DNA of 64,000 nt from Fibrobacter sp. UWB5 (GTDB taxonomy: Bacteria > Fibrobacterota > Fibrobacteria > Fibrobacterales > Fibrobacteraceae), in NCBI RefSeq assembly GCF_002210295.1, contig NZ_MWQH01000001.1:434001-498000 (forward strand), in the 5' to 3' direction. A program made the position numbers and the translations under genes. The notes under the pieces are model-generated. The model did not search any database. It saw nothing but the letters and a program-made list of their open reading frames with translations, and was not told where the DNA came from. Below are positions 52,776 to 61,475 of the stretch, in pieces (the first letter of the stretch is position 1; every line of letters begins with the position of its first letter).

Positions 52776-53687
52776 ATGATTAAGATTGAACATTTGCATA
52801 AGACGTACCGCAGCGGTTTCTTGATGAAACCGAAGCTTGCGCTTAAGGATGTGAGTTTTAGTGTAGAACCGGGACAGGTGTATGGCTTTATCGGGCCGAA
52901 CGGCGCGGGCAAGTCTACGACTATCAAGGTGCTTACGGGCCTTTTGAATTTTGATTCGGGCAAGGTGCTGGTGAACGGGATTTCTCCGCGTAACGTGAAG
53001 AGCCGTCAGTTTATCGGTTACTCGCCGGAACAGCCGTACTTCTACGACTACCTCACGGGCCGTGAACTGTTGAAATTTTACGGCAAGTTGGTGGGTCTTT
53101 CTGGGACCGAACTGGACAAGCGCATCGACTGGTCGCTGGACTTGCTGCATGCGAACAAGGACTGGATCGACCGCCGCCTGCGTTCGTACTCCAAGGGTAT
53201 GATGCAGCGCGTGGGTATTGCCCAGGCAATTCTCGGCAAGCCGAAGCTTTTGATTCTCGACGAACCCATGAGCGGTCTTGACCCGATGGGTCGCCGCGAT
53301 GTGCGCGAAGCCATTATGGAACTGAACCGCACGGGGGTCACGATTTTCTATTCGAGCCACTTGCTCTCCGATGTGGAATCGATCAGCCACAAGGTGGCGA
53401 TGATTGTGGACGGCAAGATCGTTCGCGAAGGAACCGTAGACGAAATTACGGAATCTTGCGGCGTGGAATACCACGTGCGTACCCGCGAAGCGATTCCGCA
53501 GGCGGAACTGCCCGAGGGCGTAAGCCCCGCTGGCCATCCGCAGGAATGCGTGTGCGCCGACGATGCTGCCCGCGACCGCCTGTTGCGTTACTGTTTAGAT
53601 AAAGGCGTTGCCGTGGAACGTATGGACCACAAGCGCCCGAGTCTCGAAGACATTTTGACAGAGGAGATTGCCCGTGCAGACGCTTAA
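52776..53687 (+). CDS. ABC transporter ATP-binding protein
   Basis: A 303-residue ABC ATPase of the ABC-2 (DrrA/NatA-like) export type. Walker A GPNGAGKSTT near 39, Q-loop near YSPEQP, signature LRSYSKGMMQRVGIAQAI near 135 (in place of LSGGQ), Walker B KLLILDEPMSGLDPMGR near 158, and H-loop FYSSHLLSDVE near 191. The C-terminal 70 residues are a regulatory extension. ATG 52776 is preceded by TTGGGG; an upstream in-frame GTG is less likely. It is coupled to the permease by overlap. Confidence 0.93.
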   Translation: MIKIEHLHKTYRSGFLMKPKLALKDVSFSVEPGQVYGFIGPNGAGKSTTIKVLTGLLNFDSGKVLVNGISPRNVKSRQFIGYSPEQPYFYDYLTGRELLKFYGKLVGLSGTELDKRIDWSLDLLHANKDWIDRRLRSYSKGMMQRVGIAQAILGKPKLLILDEPMSGLDPMGRRDVREAIMELNRTGVTIFYSSHLLSDVESISHKVAMIVDGKIVREGTVDEITESCGVEYHVRTREAIPQAELPEGVSPAGHPQECVCADDAARDRLLRYCLDKGVAVERMDHKRPSLEDILTEEIARADA

Positions 53688-54477
53688 GCATATCGGCATC
53701 ATTGCCCTCAATACGTTCCGCGAATCCATTCGCGACAAGATTCTTTATAACATCGGCTTTTTGGCGATTGCGCTTACCTTGTTCAGCATTGTGCTTGGTG
53801 AATGGTCGGTGTTTGACCGCGCCTACGTAATCAAGTCGACGACGCTTTCGGTGATGAGCCTTTCGGGCTTGTTGATTTCGATTTTCGTGGGCATTAGCTT
53901 GGTGCAAAAGGAAATCCAGCGCAGAACAGTGCTTACGCTTTTGTCGAAGCCCATTAGCCGCGCCTCGTTCATTGTGGGCAAGTACTTTGGCTTGCTTGCA
54001 GTGGTGGCGGTTCACCTGACGCTGCTGACTGCCATTTACTACGTGATGCTGTTCCTGACGGGCTCTGCCCCGACGCTCAGCTTGCTTACGGCCATCTACC
54101 TGATTTTCTGCGAGATGGCGGTGGTGATTGCGGTGGCGCTCCTGTTCAGCAGCTTTAGCAGCACGGTGCTTAGCGCTCTCTTTACGCTGGGCGTTTACTT
54201 TGCGGGCCACTTGAGCGACCAGCTTTTGGAACAGGTTCGCTTTGCGACCCGCATGGGCGAACTGAATGGAACGTCGAGCATGCTGTTCCAGAAGGCCGCC
54301 GAAGTGATTCATGCGATTTTCCCGGGATTGTACCGCTACAATGTGACGACCTATGTGGTGCATGGCGTGGCGCTCCCCGATATGTATGTGTTCTGGAATA
54401 GCATTTATGCGCTAGGCTACATCGGCGTGTTCCTTGCAATTGCAAGCTGGTGGTTTAGCCGGAGGGACTTCTTATGA
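53674..54477 (+). CDS. ABC-2 type permease
   Basis: A membrane protein of 267 residues with six hydrophobic segments and the ABC-2 FxxRxxRDKILYNI-like N-terminus. The sequence FVGISLVQKEIQRRTVLTLLSKPI near 75-100 is the cytoplasmic coupling region of ABC-2 permeases (KE(I/Y)xxGTxxxLLSxPI). It forms the channel for the ATPase encoded just upstream. GTG 53674 has GAGGAG eight bases upstream and overlaps the ATPase gene by 14 bp; a TTG 6 bases earlier is too close to the ribosome binding site. Its stop overlaps the next start (ATGA). Confidence 0.9.
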   Translation: MQTLKHIGIIALNTFRESIRDKILYNIGFLAIALTLFSIVLGEWSVFDRAYVIKSTTLSVMSLSGLLISIFVGISLVQKEIQRRTVLTLLSKPISRASFIVGKYFGLLAVVAVHLTLLTAIYYVMLFLTGSAPTLSLLTAIYLIFCEMAVVIAVALLFSSFSSTVLSALFTLGVYFAGHLSDQLLEQVRFATRMGELNGTSSMLFQKAAEVIHAIFPGLYRYNVTTYVVHGVALPDMYVFWNSIYALGYIGVFLAIASWWFSRRDFL

Positions 54478-56093
54478 GAAACCAATACATGGCGAAAGTC
54501 CTTGTGCATAACAAGGTTGTTTCCGAGGCGCAGGTTAAGGCGCATTGGGGCGAAATTACCGACAAGAAGGATATTGGCCAGGTGCTCGTGGATGCGGGAA
54601 TTTTGCCGCCCCCGATGTATATCAAGGTGCTTGCCTTTGTGAAGAACCTTGAGGCGAAGGCTGCCGCCGAAGGCGGCGCGGCTGCTCCTGCCGCAGCACC
54701 TGCAAGTGCTGCTTCCGCGGCTCCGCAAAAGCAGTCGACCGCACGCTTCGAGGCTCCTCCGGCCTCGGCCCCGTCGGTAGCCCCTGCACAGCCCGCTCCC
54801 TCCGAAGGCTTGCAGATTGAAGGCAACAGCAGCCTGTATGGCGAAGTTTCGACCTCCAATGTGGAAGTCGAAGCGGTCGCGGGCCTGGAATCGACCAGCA
54901 TCAGCACGGTGCAGGTGCAGGCCGAAGCCGAAGAAGATGCTTCGGGCGAGGATTCCGAAAAACTGCCGAGCCGCTTTGCAATTCTGACCGGAGAAGGCAC
55001 TCCCGTCGAAGCGCCCGAAAAGATTCGTCCGATGACGAACCTGTCGCAGATCATTGCATTTGCCCGCAAGTTCGGCGCAACCGATATTTACCTGTATGCA
55101 GACCGTCCGGTGGTCATGCGTCAGTCGGGAGCACTCTTTGTGGCTTCGGACGACGCTCTGGATTTGTCCCGCATTAACGAACGCCTGGACGAGGCTTCCA
55201 AGGGCTTCTCGGACGGCTACAAGATTGTCGTCGGCAAGAATTTCAGCAAGACGATCGGTCTTGCCGGCGTTGGCCGTGCCCGTATTACGGTCACATGGAA
55301 TGGCACGAATCCGAGCGTCTCGATTCGCGTGATTCCGCAGGAATCGACCACGCTTGAAAACCTGTATTTGCCGGCGTTCTGCAACCAGTTCGTGGAACTC
55401 AATAGCGGGCTTGTGCTTGTCGCAGGCCCTGCCGCAAGCGGTCGTTCTACGACGATTTCGACTTTCGCCGAGACGATTGCCGCTAACCGCGACGTGTACA
55501 TTCAGACGGTTGAAAAACCGATCGAACGCGTTCTCCAGAATCCGCGCGGTGCAATAGCCCAGCGTGAAGTCGGCTTGCATGTGCGTTCGGGTATCGAAGG
55601 CGTCGAGTTTGCCATGCAGAGCGGTGCCGACGTGATTCTGTTCGACTACCTTGAAAATATGGATGAACTTTCGATGTTGCTGCGTGCATCGAACGCGGGC
55701 GCCTTGGTGTTCGCGGTGACCACGGGCAACAACATTCATGCTTTGCTTTCCCGCTTGCTTTCGTCGGTGCCGGCAGGAGACCGCACGGCGTTTGCAAACT
55801 CGCTGGCTGAACAGCTCAAGGGAATCATTGTGCAACACCTGATTCCGATTGTGCAGAATCAGGGCCAGGTTCTTGCGGTCGAAGCCGCCAAGATGAATTC
55901 GACGATGGCGAACATGCTTCGCCGCGGAGAAATTTCTCAGCTGTCCGCTTCGATCAGCAGTCAGAAAGATCAGGGCATTTCGCTCGACGATTCCTTGCAG
56001 AAGTGCGTGGAATCGGGCTACATTGAAGGCGCCGAGGCGTGGAAGCGCGCCTGCGACAGCCGCCGCTTTGCCGCTTACAGGGTTCAGAAATAA
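54474..56093 (+). CDS. Degenerate PilT-like ATPase with N-terminal extension
   Basis: A protein of 539 residues. An N-terminal GspE-N/MshEN-like module (about 1-60) precedes an Ala/Pro/Glu-rich linker (60-185) and a PilT-like domain (190-520). The P-loop is GPAASGRST near 325: the Walker A lysine is replaced by arginine. The Walker B segment reads DVILFDYLENMDEL where PilT has DVVLIGEMRDLETI, so the catalytic glutamate is not in place. The Asp box EDPIE is EKPIE. It is probably a non-hydrolysing regulator or structural ring component rather than a motor. ATG overlaps the permease stop; GGAGGG precedes it. It is followed after 9 bp by a second PilT-like gene. Confidence 0.85.
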   Translation: MRNQYMAKVLVHNKVVSEAQVKAHWGEITDKKDIGQVLVDAGILPPPMYIKVLAFVKNLEAKAAAEGGAAAPAAAPASAASAAPQKQSTARFEAPPASAPSVAPAQPAPSEGLQIEGNSSLYGEVSTSNVEVEAVAGLESTSISTVQVQAEAEEDASGEDSEKLPSRFAILTGEGTPVEAPEKIRPMTNLSQIIAFARKFGATDIYLYADRPVVMRQSGALFVASDDALDLSRINERLDEASKGFSDGYKIVVGKNFSKTIGLAGVGRARITVTWNGTNPSVSIRVIPQESTTLENLYLPAFCNQFVELNSGLVLVAGPAASGRSTTISTFAETIAANRDVYIQTVEKPIERVLQNPRGAIAQREVGLHVRSGIEGVEFAMQSGADVILFDYLENMDELSMLLRASNAGALVFAVTTGNNIHALLSRLLSSVPAGDRTAFANSLAEQLKGIIVQHLIPIVQNQGQVLAVEAAKMNSTMANMLRRGEISQLSASISSQKDQGISLDDSLQKCVESGYIEGAEAWKRACDSRRFAAYRVQK

Positions 56094-56102
56094 GGGGGTG
56101 CT

Positions 56103-57101
56103 ATGGCTACAGAAATTGAATCTTTGCTAGAATACACGCTGAATGTGGGCGCCTCTGAACTCGTGATTACCGAAGGCGCAGCCTCTGCAGTGCGCTTGGC
56201 GGGTAAGGTCTGCGCCATTCCCGATGCCCCTGCTGTCGAAACGGGTTCGCTTCGCAACTTCCTGAATTCCATGGAAGGCGAATCGGGCACGATTATGGGT
56301 GGCCCGTGGTGCGGTTCCAAGTGGCGCGTGCGTTACAACCGTACGGCTCTGGGTAGCTCTGCGATTTTCCGCCCGGTGCTCGATGAATGCCCGGACTTTA
56401 CGGCACTGGGCGTGCCGGATTCTTTGATGAACCTGCTCGGAATCCGTTCGGGCCTGGTCGTGTTCAGTGGTCCCGCTTGTAGCGGAAAGACGACAACGGG
56501 TACCGCTTACGTGTCTGCGCTGTGCCAGTCGGGCATTTTGCGCGTGAGCTTGCTGGACCAGGAAGCTGAAATGCCTGTGAAACAGGGTGACAGCTTGATC
56601 CTTGAAAATTCGACGGGTACGATTCCTGAAAAACTGGAGCAGGCGCTTCGCAGTGGAATCGACCTGATTTGGCTGGGCAATTTCGAAGGCCAGTCCTTGA
56701 TTCCGGTTTTGCGTGCTGCCGAAGCTGGCGCCCTGGTGGTGCTTACCGTGACGGCGGGTAACGCCGTGGGCGCGCTGGATGCGCTGCTTTCGTCGGAATC
56801 GCTTGAAAATCGTGACATGGCTTGCAATATGCTGGCTTCTGTTTTGAAGGCGGTGGTGGTGCAGCGCTTGCTGCCGGGTGCCCAGGGCGTTGTGCCTGCT
56901 TGGGAAATCCTTTACGGCACGCAGAACGTGGCCTCCAAGATTCGTAGCGGCGAATATTACGCTTTGCCCTCGATTATTGCGGCCTCTGCTTCTGAAGGCA
57001 TGATGCTCATGGACGATTGCCTTGCCGAATTGGTGAAGGCGGGGTATGTTTCTCCGGACGACGCCGTTCGCGTCGTTTCGAATCCGGCTCGCTTAGGGTA
57101 A
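56103..57101 (+). CDS. Second degenerate PilT-like ATPase
   Basis: A protein of 332 residues. It opens like PilT (IESLLEYTLNVGASELVITEGA). The P-loop GPACSGKTTTG near 121 is intact, but the Walker B region is GIDLIWLGNFEGQSLI instead of DPDVVLIGEMRDLETI, so the Glu is Asn; the His box TLHTN is TVTAGN and the Asp box is DQEAE. It probably binds but does not efficiently hydrolyse ATP. Together with the preceding paralogue it may form a hetero-oligomeric ring. ATG follows AAGGGGGTGCT. It is encoded immediately upstream of a patatin-like outer-membrane protein. Confidence 0.82.
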   Translation: MATEIESLLEYTLNVGASELVITEGAASAVRLAGKVCAIPDAPAVETGSLRNFLNSMEGESGTIMGGPWCGSKWRVRYNRTALGSSAIFRPVLDECPDFTALGVPDSLMNLLGIRSGLVVFSGPACSGKTTTGTAYVSALCQSGILRVSLLDQEAEMPVKQGDSLILENSTGTIPEKLEQALRSGIDLIWLGNFEGQSLIPVLRAAEAGALVVLTVTAGNAVGALDALLSSESLENRDMACNMLASVLKAVVVQRLLPGAQGVVPAWEILYGTQNVASKIRSGEYYALPSIIAASASEGMMLMDDCLAELVKAGYVSPDDAVRVVSNPARLG

Positions 57102-57104
57102 TTT

Positions 57105-59405
57105 GTGCAGAAAGGGTTAGGCAAATTTATAGCGATAGTTGCGCTATGCGTAACGGGGGCTTTCTCTGCCGAGAAAGGCTCTGTTGAGAAGGTGCCGTCG
57201 CTTGATTTGCTGAAAGCCTCGGTGGATTCGATTGCGGCGGCAGATACGGCGGCTGGTGAGACGGCGGTCAAGCCCGATTCTTCGCTGAAAACGGTTCTGT
57301 ACTTGGGCGGAGGCGAGCGTTCGCCATGGTTCCAGTTGGGTGTTTTCTATGCGATTGAAGAATATGGTATCCCTGTAGATTCCGTGGTGGCGACTTCTTG
57401 GGGAGCCTGGATGGCAGCCCTCTGGACTCGCGGCGTTCCGCTCGATGATATCCAGAAGATTATGCTGGATCCGGCGATTGCTCCTTTCGTGGGGCATGAC
57501 CTTGCTGCGCCTACAAACAAGGCGGGGTATCGTGAGGTGGATTCCTACGAGCTGCCGATTTCTGTTTCGGGAATTCCTTCGATGCGCAAGCGTTTTGCGC
57601 TGACCATGGATTCGGCGTTCTCGGTGCATAGCGATTCTAAATCGCTCACGCCAGATTCCATGCAGGTGGTGCGCGCTCTTGCAAAGCTCCGCTTTCAAGA
57701 AAGCCTTTACCGCCAGCGCTCCAAGATAAAGATTCCGTTTGCGGTGCAGTCTTGCGAATCGGGCAAGGCTGTGGTTATCGGGAATTCTACGCAAGAGGTA
57801 ATCGCCTCGCTTCCGCTGTGGAAGAATCCGAAAGATTCTTCGGTGAATCCGTCGGGTGAACTTTGCCCGTATTACGCGATGCCGATTGAAGATAATGCGC
57901 AGGAACTTTCGATTATTGTTGTCGCAGACCCGCTGCGCGCCCCGATTGTGGGCGATGAACGTACGCGCCTGATCAAGCAGCATGCCTCCGAGATTTTGGC
58001 AAGCCAGCCGGGAATCATTGTGCGCGCGCATACGATTCTCGATACCGCACGCTCGGTGTGGATCCAGTCCGGATTCACTTCGTTCGAAAAACAGCTTGGC
58101 AGCTTCAAGGTGCTTAATGGACGTCGTCACGCCTATTCTGCGGACCAAAAAGGAGCGATGCCTTGGTTCAAATTTGAACCCTCGTATGACAGCCTTTCGT
58201 CTGAAGTACAGAATGCGGTAAAGTCGTACTGGCTGGAGTCGGATACGGGCATGGTGGCGCCCGAAAATTTTGCGTTGAGCTTATTGCAGAATCCGGCATA
58301 CGATTCGCTGGATTTGAACATGCGCCCGAGCGGGCATGTTACGGTGGAATCTTCGGTGAAGCCGATTGTGGATTTTGCCGTGGGCGGCTTTGGCTCGAAT
58401 GCGTTTGGCCCGAATGTATACGGCGAGGCGTCGGTTCATTATGTGGACCATGTCGAAATTGAACTGGTGATGGCCGGGTTCTGGGGCGAACATTCATACG
58501 GGTTCCGCCCGCGTTTGAATATTTCGAAATTGTGGAACCGCCATTGGGATTTGCAGTTCGGTTACGATTACTTGAAGCTTGTGCCGCTGAAGGGCTTTAA
58601 CGGCAACACTCATCGCTGGCTTCGCATTTTGTCGGAAGAACGTAGCGACTTGATGATGGACCTTTTGTATACGGTCGATAGCCGCCAGCGTGTTTCTGCG
58701 GAATTCAGGTTCGGTTCCAGGTACTACGATTTGGATTCGGCATACTATGGCACTCGCGAAATGAAGGCGTATCCGGTTTCGCCGATGTTGCATTACCGCT
58801 ACTTGAATGGCGAAGACGACAACTGGTTTGCAAATAACGGCTATGCCTTGAACGTTTGGGGCGGCTTTGAATCGATTGGCTATGATGACGGCATTATCGA
58901 TGTGGTTCCCATTTACTGGAAACTTTTGGCCGATGCTCGTTATACGATTTCGCCGGTGCGCTTTGTGACATTGACGGCTGCGGCGGCGGGTGCAATCGAG
59001 CGTTACCACGACGAAGGTCATGGCTATGTCTCGCCCAAATCCTTTGACAAGCCCCCGCTGGATGTAGCGTACCGCCAGCATGCGGCTGCAACGCCTTGGT
59101 CGACTGAATGGTACGATCCGGAACTTTCTTCGCATGAATATGCCATGGTGCGCTTGAACGGCGGACTTCATGGCGATTATCTGGGTGCATGGATTTTTGG
59201 CGCTTACTACCATGACTTTGAAGAAAGCCCGTATGCAGATTTGGACGTAGACAAGTTCGTGTTCGAACCGGCGCTGCGCTTTGCGTACAAGTCGGTTACC
59301 CTGTATGCGGGCTTGAGCCGCGTAGTGGGCTACGGCACATTTGGTGACTTGACTCACCTGAGCGGATACAATTACTTTGTCCGCGTCGGAAATTACGAAT
59401 TCTAA
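57105..59405 (+). CDS. Patatin-like protein with C-terminal beta-barrel
   Basis: A protein of 766 residues. A signal peptide (cleavage near TGAFSA, residue 22) is followed by a patatin-like domain. LYLGGGERSPWFQLGVF near 66 is the oxyanion-hole segment (usually GGGGARGxxHIGVL), and ATSWGAWMAAL near 97 is the GxSxG nucleophile elbow with Ala in place of the first Gly. The last 300 residues are Tyr/Trp/Phe-rich alternating strands ending in F (VRVGNYEF), so a PlpD-like outer-membrane barrel. The catalytic Asp motif is not clear, so activity is uncertain. GTG start, 3 bp after the second PilT-like gene. It is the last gene of the operon. Confidence 0.8.
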   Translation: MQKGLGKFIAIVALCVTGAFSAEKGSVEKVPSLDLLKASVDSIAAADTAAGETAVKPDSSLKTVLYLGGGERSPWFQLGVFYAIEEYGIPVDSVVATSWGAWMAALWTRGVPLDDIQKIMLDPAIAPFVGHDLAAPTNKAGYREVDSYELPISVSGIPSMRKRFALTMDSAFSVHSDSKSLTPDSMQVVRALAKLRFQESLYRQRSKIKIPFAVQSCESGKAVVIGNSTQEVIASLPLWKNPKDSSVNPSGELCPYYAMPIEDNAQELSIIVVADPLRAPIVGDERTRLIKQHASEILASQPGIIVRAHTILDTARSVWIQSGFTSFEKQLGSFKVLNGRRHAYSADQKGAMPWFKFEPSYDSLSSEVQNAVKSYWLESDTGMVAPENFALSLLQNPAYDSLDLNMRPSGHVTVESSVKPIVDFAVGGFGSNAFGPNVYGEASVHYVDHVEIELVMAGFWGEHSYGFRPRLNISKLWNRHWDLQFGYDYLKLVPLKGFNGNTHRWLRILSEERSDLMMDLLYTVDSRQRVSAEFRFGSRYYDLDSAYYGTREMKAYPVSPMLHYRYLNGEDDNWFANNGYALNVWGGFESIGYDDGIIDVVPIYWKLLADARYTISPVRFVTLTAAAAGAIERYHDEGHGYVSPKSFDKPPLDVAYRQHAAATPWSTEWYDPELSSHEYAMVRLNGGLHGDYLGAWIFGAYYHDFEESPYADLDVDKFVFEPALRFAYKSVTLYAGLSRVVGYGTFGDLTHLSGYNYFVRVGNYEF

Positions 59406-59419
59406 ATGATTGGCGCTTG

Positions 59420-60427
59420 CTACAGGGCGAGCGGCATCCAGGGCTTGACTTCGTTGACCGAGGTCAGCTTGCTTTGCAGTTTGCGACGGATCGCAGCTGC
59501 GGCAATCATGGCGCCGTTGTCGGTGCTCAGGCTGCGTTCCGGAATGCAGAACATAATCCCGTGCTTGTCGCAGTAATCTTGCAGGCGCGTACGGAGCCAG
59601 GCGTTGGCGCTCACGCCGCCACCGACCACGAGGGTCTTCATCTTCGTCTTTTTGAGGGCGGTGATCGTCTTTGTGACAAGGCTATCGACAATGGCGTCTT
59701 CCAGGGAGGCGCAAATGTCGCCGATGTTCTTCTGGATGAATTCCGGGTCGTGTGTTTCGGTGTAGCGGAGCACGGCTGTCTTTAGGCCACTAAAAGAAAA
59801 TTCGCAGTTGTCGTGCACATGGAGGGCACGCGGAAAATCCACAAACTTGCGGTTGCCATCTTTGCCGAGGCGGCTGATGGTGGCGCCTGCCGGGTACTTG
59901 AGGCCGAGCAGTTTTCCGCATTTGTCGAATGCTTCGCCGGCGGCATCGTCGCGGGTGCGGCCGATACTGGTGTACTTGAATCCGGGTTCTTCGAGCACGA
60001 GTTCCGTGTGACCGCCCGAAACGGTAAGCGTCAGGAATGGCGGCTCGATTTCGGGGTGCGTGAGCCAGGCGGCGGCCAGGTGGCCTTCCAGGTGGTTCAT
60101 GCCGTAAGCCGGAATCTGCAAGTCGCGGGCGAGACCCTTGGCAAAGCTTGCGCCTACCAGGAGCGGTCCCATAAGGCCCGGGCCCGTGGTGTAGGCGATA
60201 GCGTCAATATCCTTGAGCTCGATGCCGGCTTCCTTGACAGCGGCTTCGGCAATCGGGGAAATCTTTTGCAAGTGCGCGCGTGCGGCAATTTCGGGAACCA
60301 CGCCGCCATAGAGGGCGTGTTCATCGATCTGGCTATAAAGCGGGTTAGAAAGGACTTTTACAGGATCGTCTTGCAGTACGGCACAGGCGGTTTCGTCGCA
60401 GCTGGATTCAATTCCAAGCCAGATCAT
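59420..60427 (-). CDS. tsaD: tRNA N6-adenosine threonylcarbamoyltransferase TsaD
   Basis: A 335-residue universal enzyme that transfers the threonylcarbamoyl group to A37 of ANN-decoding tRNAs. ASKHA fold: IESSCDETACA at the start, the metal-binding His pair in GMNHLEGHLAAAW near 110, VSGGHTELVLEE near 135, KLGLKYPAG near 172 and the C-terminal VVGGGVSANAWLR. The length is right for the family. Its start overlaps the upstream YbbR gene by 4 bp (ATGA), so they are translated together. TcdA at 18.5 kb acts on the same modification. Confidence 0.96.
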   Translation of the reverse strand: MIWLGIESSCDETACAVLQDDPVKVLSNPLYSQIDEHALYGGVVPEIAARAHLQKISPIAEAAVKEAGIELKDIDAIAYTTGPGLMGPLLVGASFAKGLARDLQIPAYGMNHLEGHLAAAWLTHPEIEPPFLTLTVSGGHTELVLEEPGFKYTSIGRTRDDAAGEAFDKCGKLLGLKYPAGATISRLGKDGNRKFVDFPRALHVHDNCEFSFSGLKTAVLRYTETHDPEFIQKNIGDICASLEDAIVDSLVTKTITALKKTKMKTLVVGGGVSANAWLRTRLQDYCDKHGIMFCIPERSLSTDNGAMIAAAAIRRKLQSKLTSVNEVKPWMPLAL

Positions 60428-61431
60428 GGAGCAACCTCTTCAAGCGAGTCTGCGGGAGCGGCAGGCTTTGTTTCTTTTTTGCGGAGCGTTACCTTTTCGG
60501 GTTTCAACTGGATTGCCTTGATAGACATTTCGCGGTTGATGTGGGCCGGGAGCGAAAGCTTGACGGTCGGTGAAAGACTGTCGGCGTCTTCGATGGCGAA
60601 TCGGTTGAATTCCATCGCCAGTTCAATGTTGTGCGAGGTAATCGAATCAAGAACGGTTTCGCCGCCAGTAATTTCGACCGAAAGGGTCTTGGGCTCCAGA
60701 GAGTAAATGCTCCTGTCGAAAAATCCGATCAGGTTTACGGGTATGCTGTCGTAAGTGCGGGTGGCCATCTTCTGGATGTTCACCGAAATCTTGACCGAGG
60801 AATCGCTGGGCGAAACGAATGCCGGGAGCATGCTGAAGTCCAGCGGAATCGTGAATTCCTGGCTTGCGTGCAGCGTGTCGTAGAAAGACGAATCGGTCGG
60901 AATGTCGATAATGCGGGTGAGCGCGTTACGGGCGCCGGAAACCATCAGCTCTTCGGGCGTAATCGTGGGCTCGTCTGCAATCAGGTAGCCCTGGGCTGCA
61001 GTGAACGTCGCTACCGACTTGATGGGAACGTTTCTGGTAATGCGGGTGTCGATGTCGAGGTCTACAAACAAAAGCTGGTTTTCAGGCTCGACAAAGCGGA
61101 TGTCGGGAAAACCGGCGGCCACAAAGTTCTTGCTGTCCAGGTGAATGCGCTTTGCGCCCAGTTCGGCTTGCTGCAGGTCTACGACCATGGCGATGGAGTT
61201 CTGCTTGGGGTCGCTTACTAGGTTGTTCAAACGGATCAAGTCCCACGACTTGCCTTCGACCGTAATGTGCAAACTATGCGGCGGTTTCGAGGCAATCGCC
61301 ATGGTTTCGGGGAGTTTCACAAAGTTCAAAGGCACGTTCACCGAAAGCTGGAAATCCTTTTGCGAGATCACCAGGAACCAGAGGGCTATGCCAAATATCA
61401 GTGCGGTTATTTTTAGAACGATGTTTCCCAT
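60424..61431 (-). CDS. YbbR/CdaR-like repeat protein
   Basis: A protein of 335 residues. A single N-terminal transmembrane anchor (about 5-22; ALIFGIALWFLVIS) is followed by three to four YbbR-like beta modules, visible as VNVPLNFVKLPETM, TRNVPIKSVATFTAAQGYLI..PTITPEELMVSGA and VSVNIQ-like strands. In Firmicutes, YbbR (CdaR) regulates the diadenylate cyclase CdaA; no cdaA is adjacent here. The protein is oriented with its repeats outside the cytoplasm. It is translationally coupled to tsaD. It shares a 44-bp divergent promoter region with ftsX. Confidence 0.85.
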   Translation of the reverse strand: MGNIVLKITALIFGIALWFLVISQKDFQLSVNVPLNFVKLPETMAIASKPPHSLHITVEGKSWDLIRLNNLVSDPKQNSIAMVVDLQQAELGAKRIHLDSKNFVAAGFPDIRFVEPENQLLFVDLDIDTRITRNVPIKSVATFTAAQGYLIADEPTITPEELMVSGARNALTRIIDIPTDSSFYDTLHASQEFTIPLDFSMLPAFVSPSDSSVKISVNIQKMATRTYDSIPVNLIGFFDRSIYSLEPKTLSVEITGGETVLDSITSHNIELAMEFNRFAIEDADSLSPTVKLSLPAHINREMSIKAIQLKPEKVTLRKKETKPAAPADSLEEVAP

Positions 61432-61462
61432 AGAACTCTCGAATGACTGCCTAAAATTTAGT

Positions 61463-61468
61463 TATAAT
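61463..61468 (+). promoter_or_regulatory. -10 element of a predicted leaderless ftsX transcript
   Basis: TATAAT lies exactly 7 bp before the GTG start of ftsX, with no Shine-Dalgarno. The region between the divergent YbbR and ftsX starts is only 44 bp. Confidence 0.55.
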
Positions 61469-61475
61469 TCACTCC

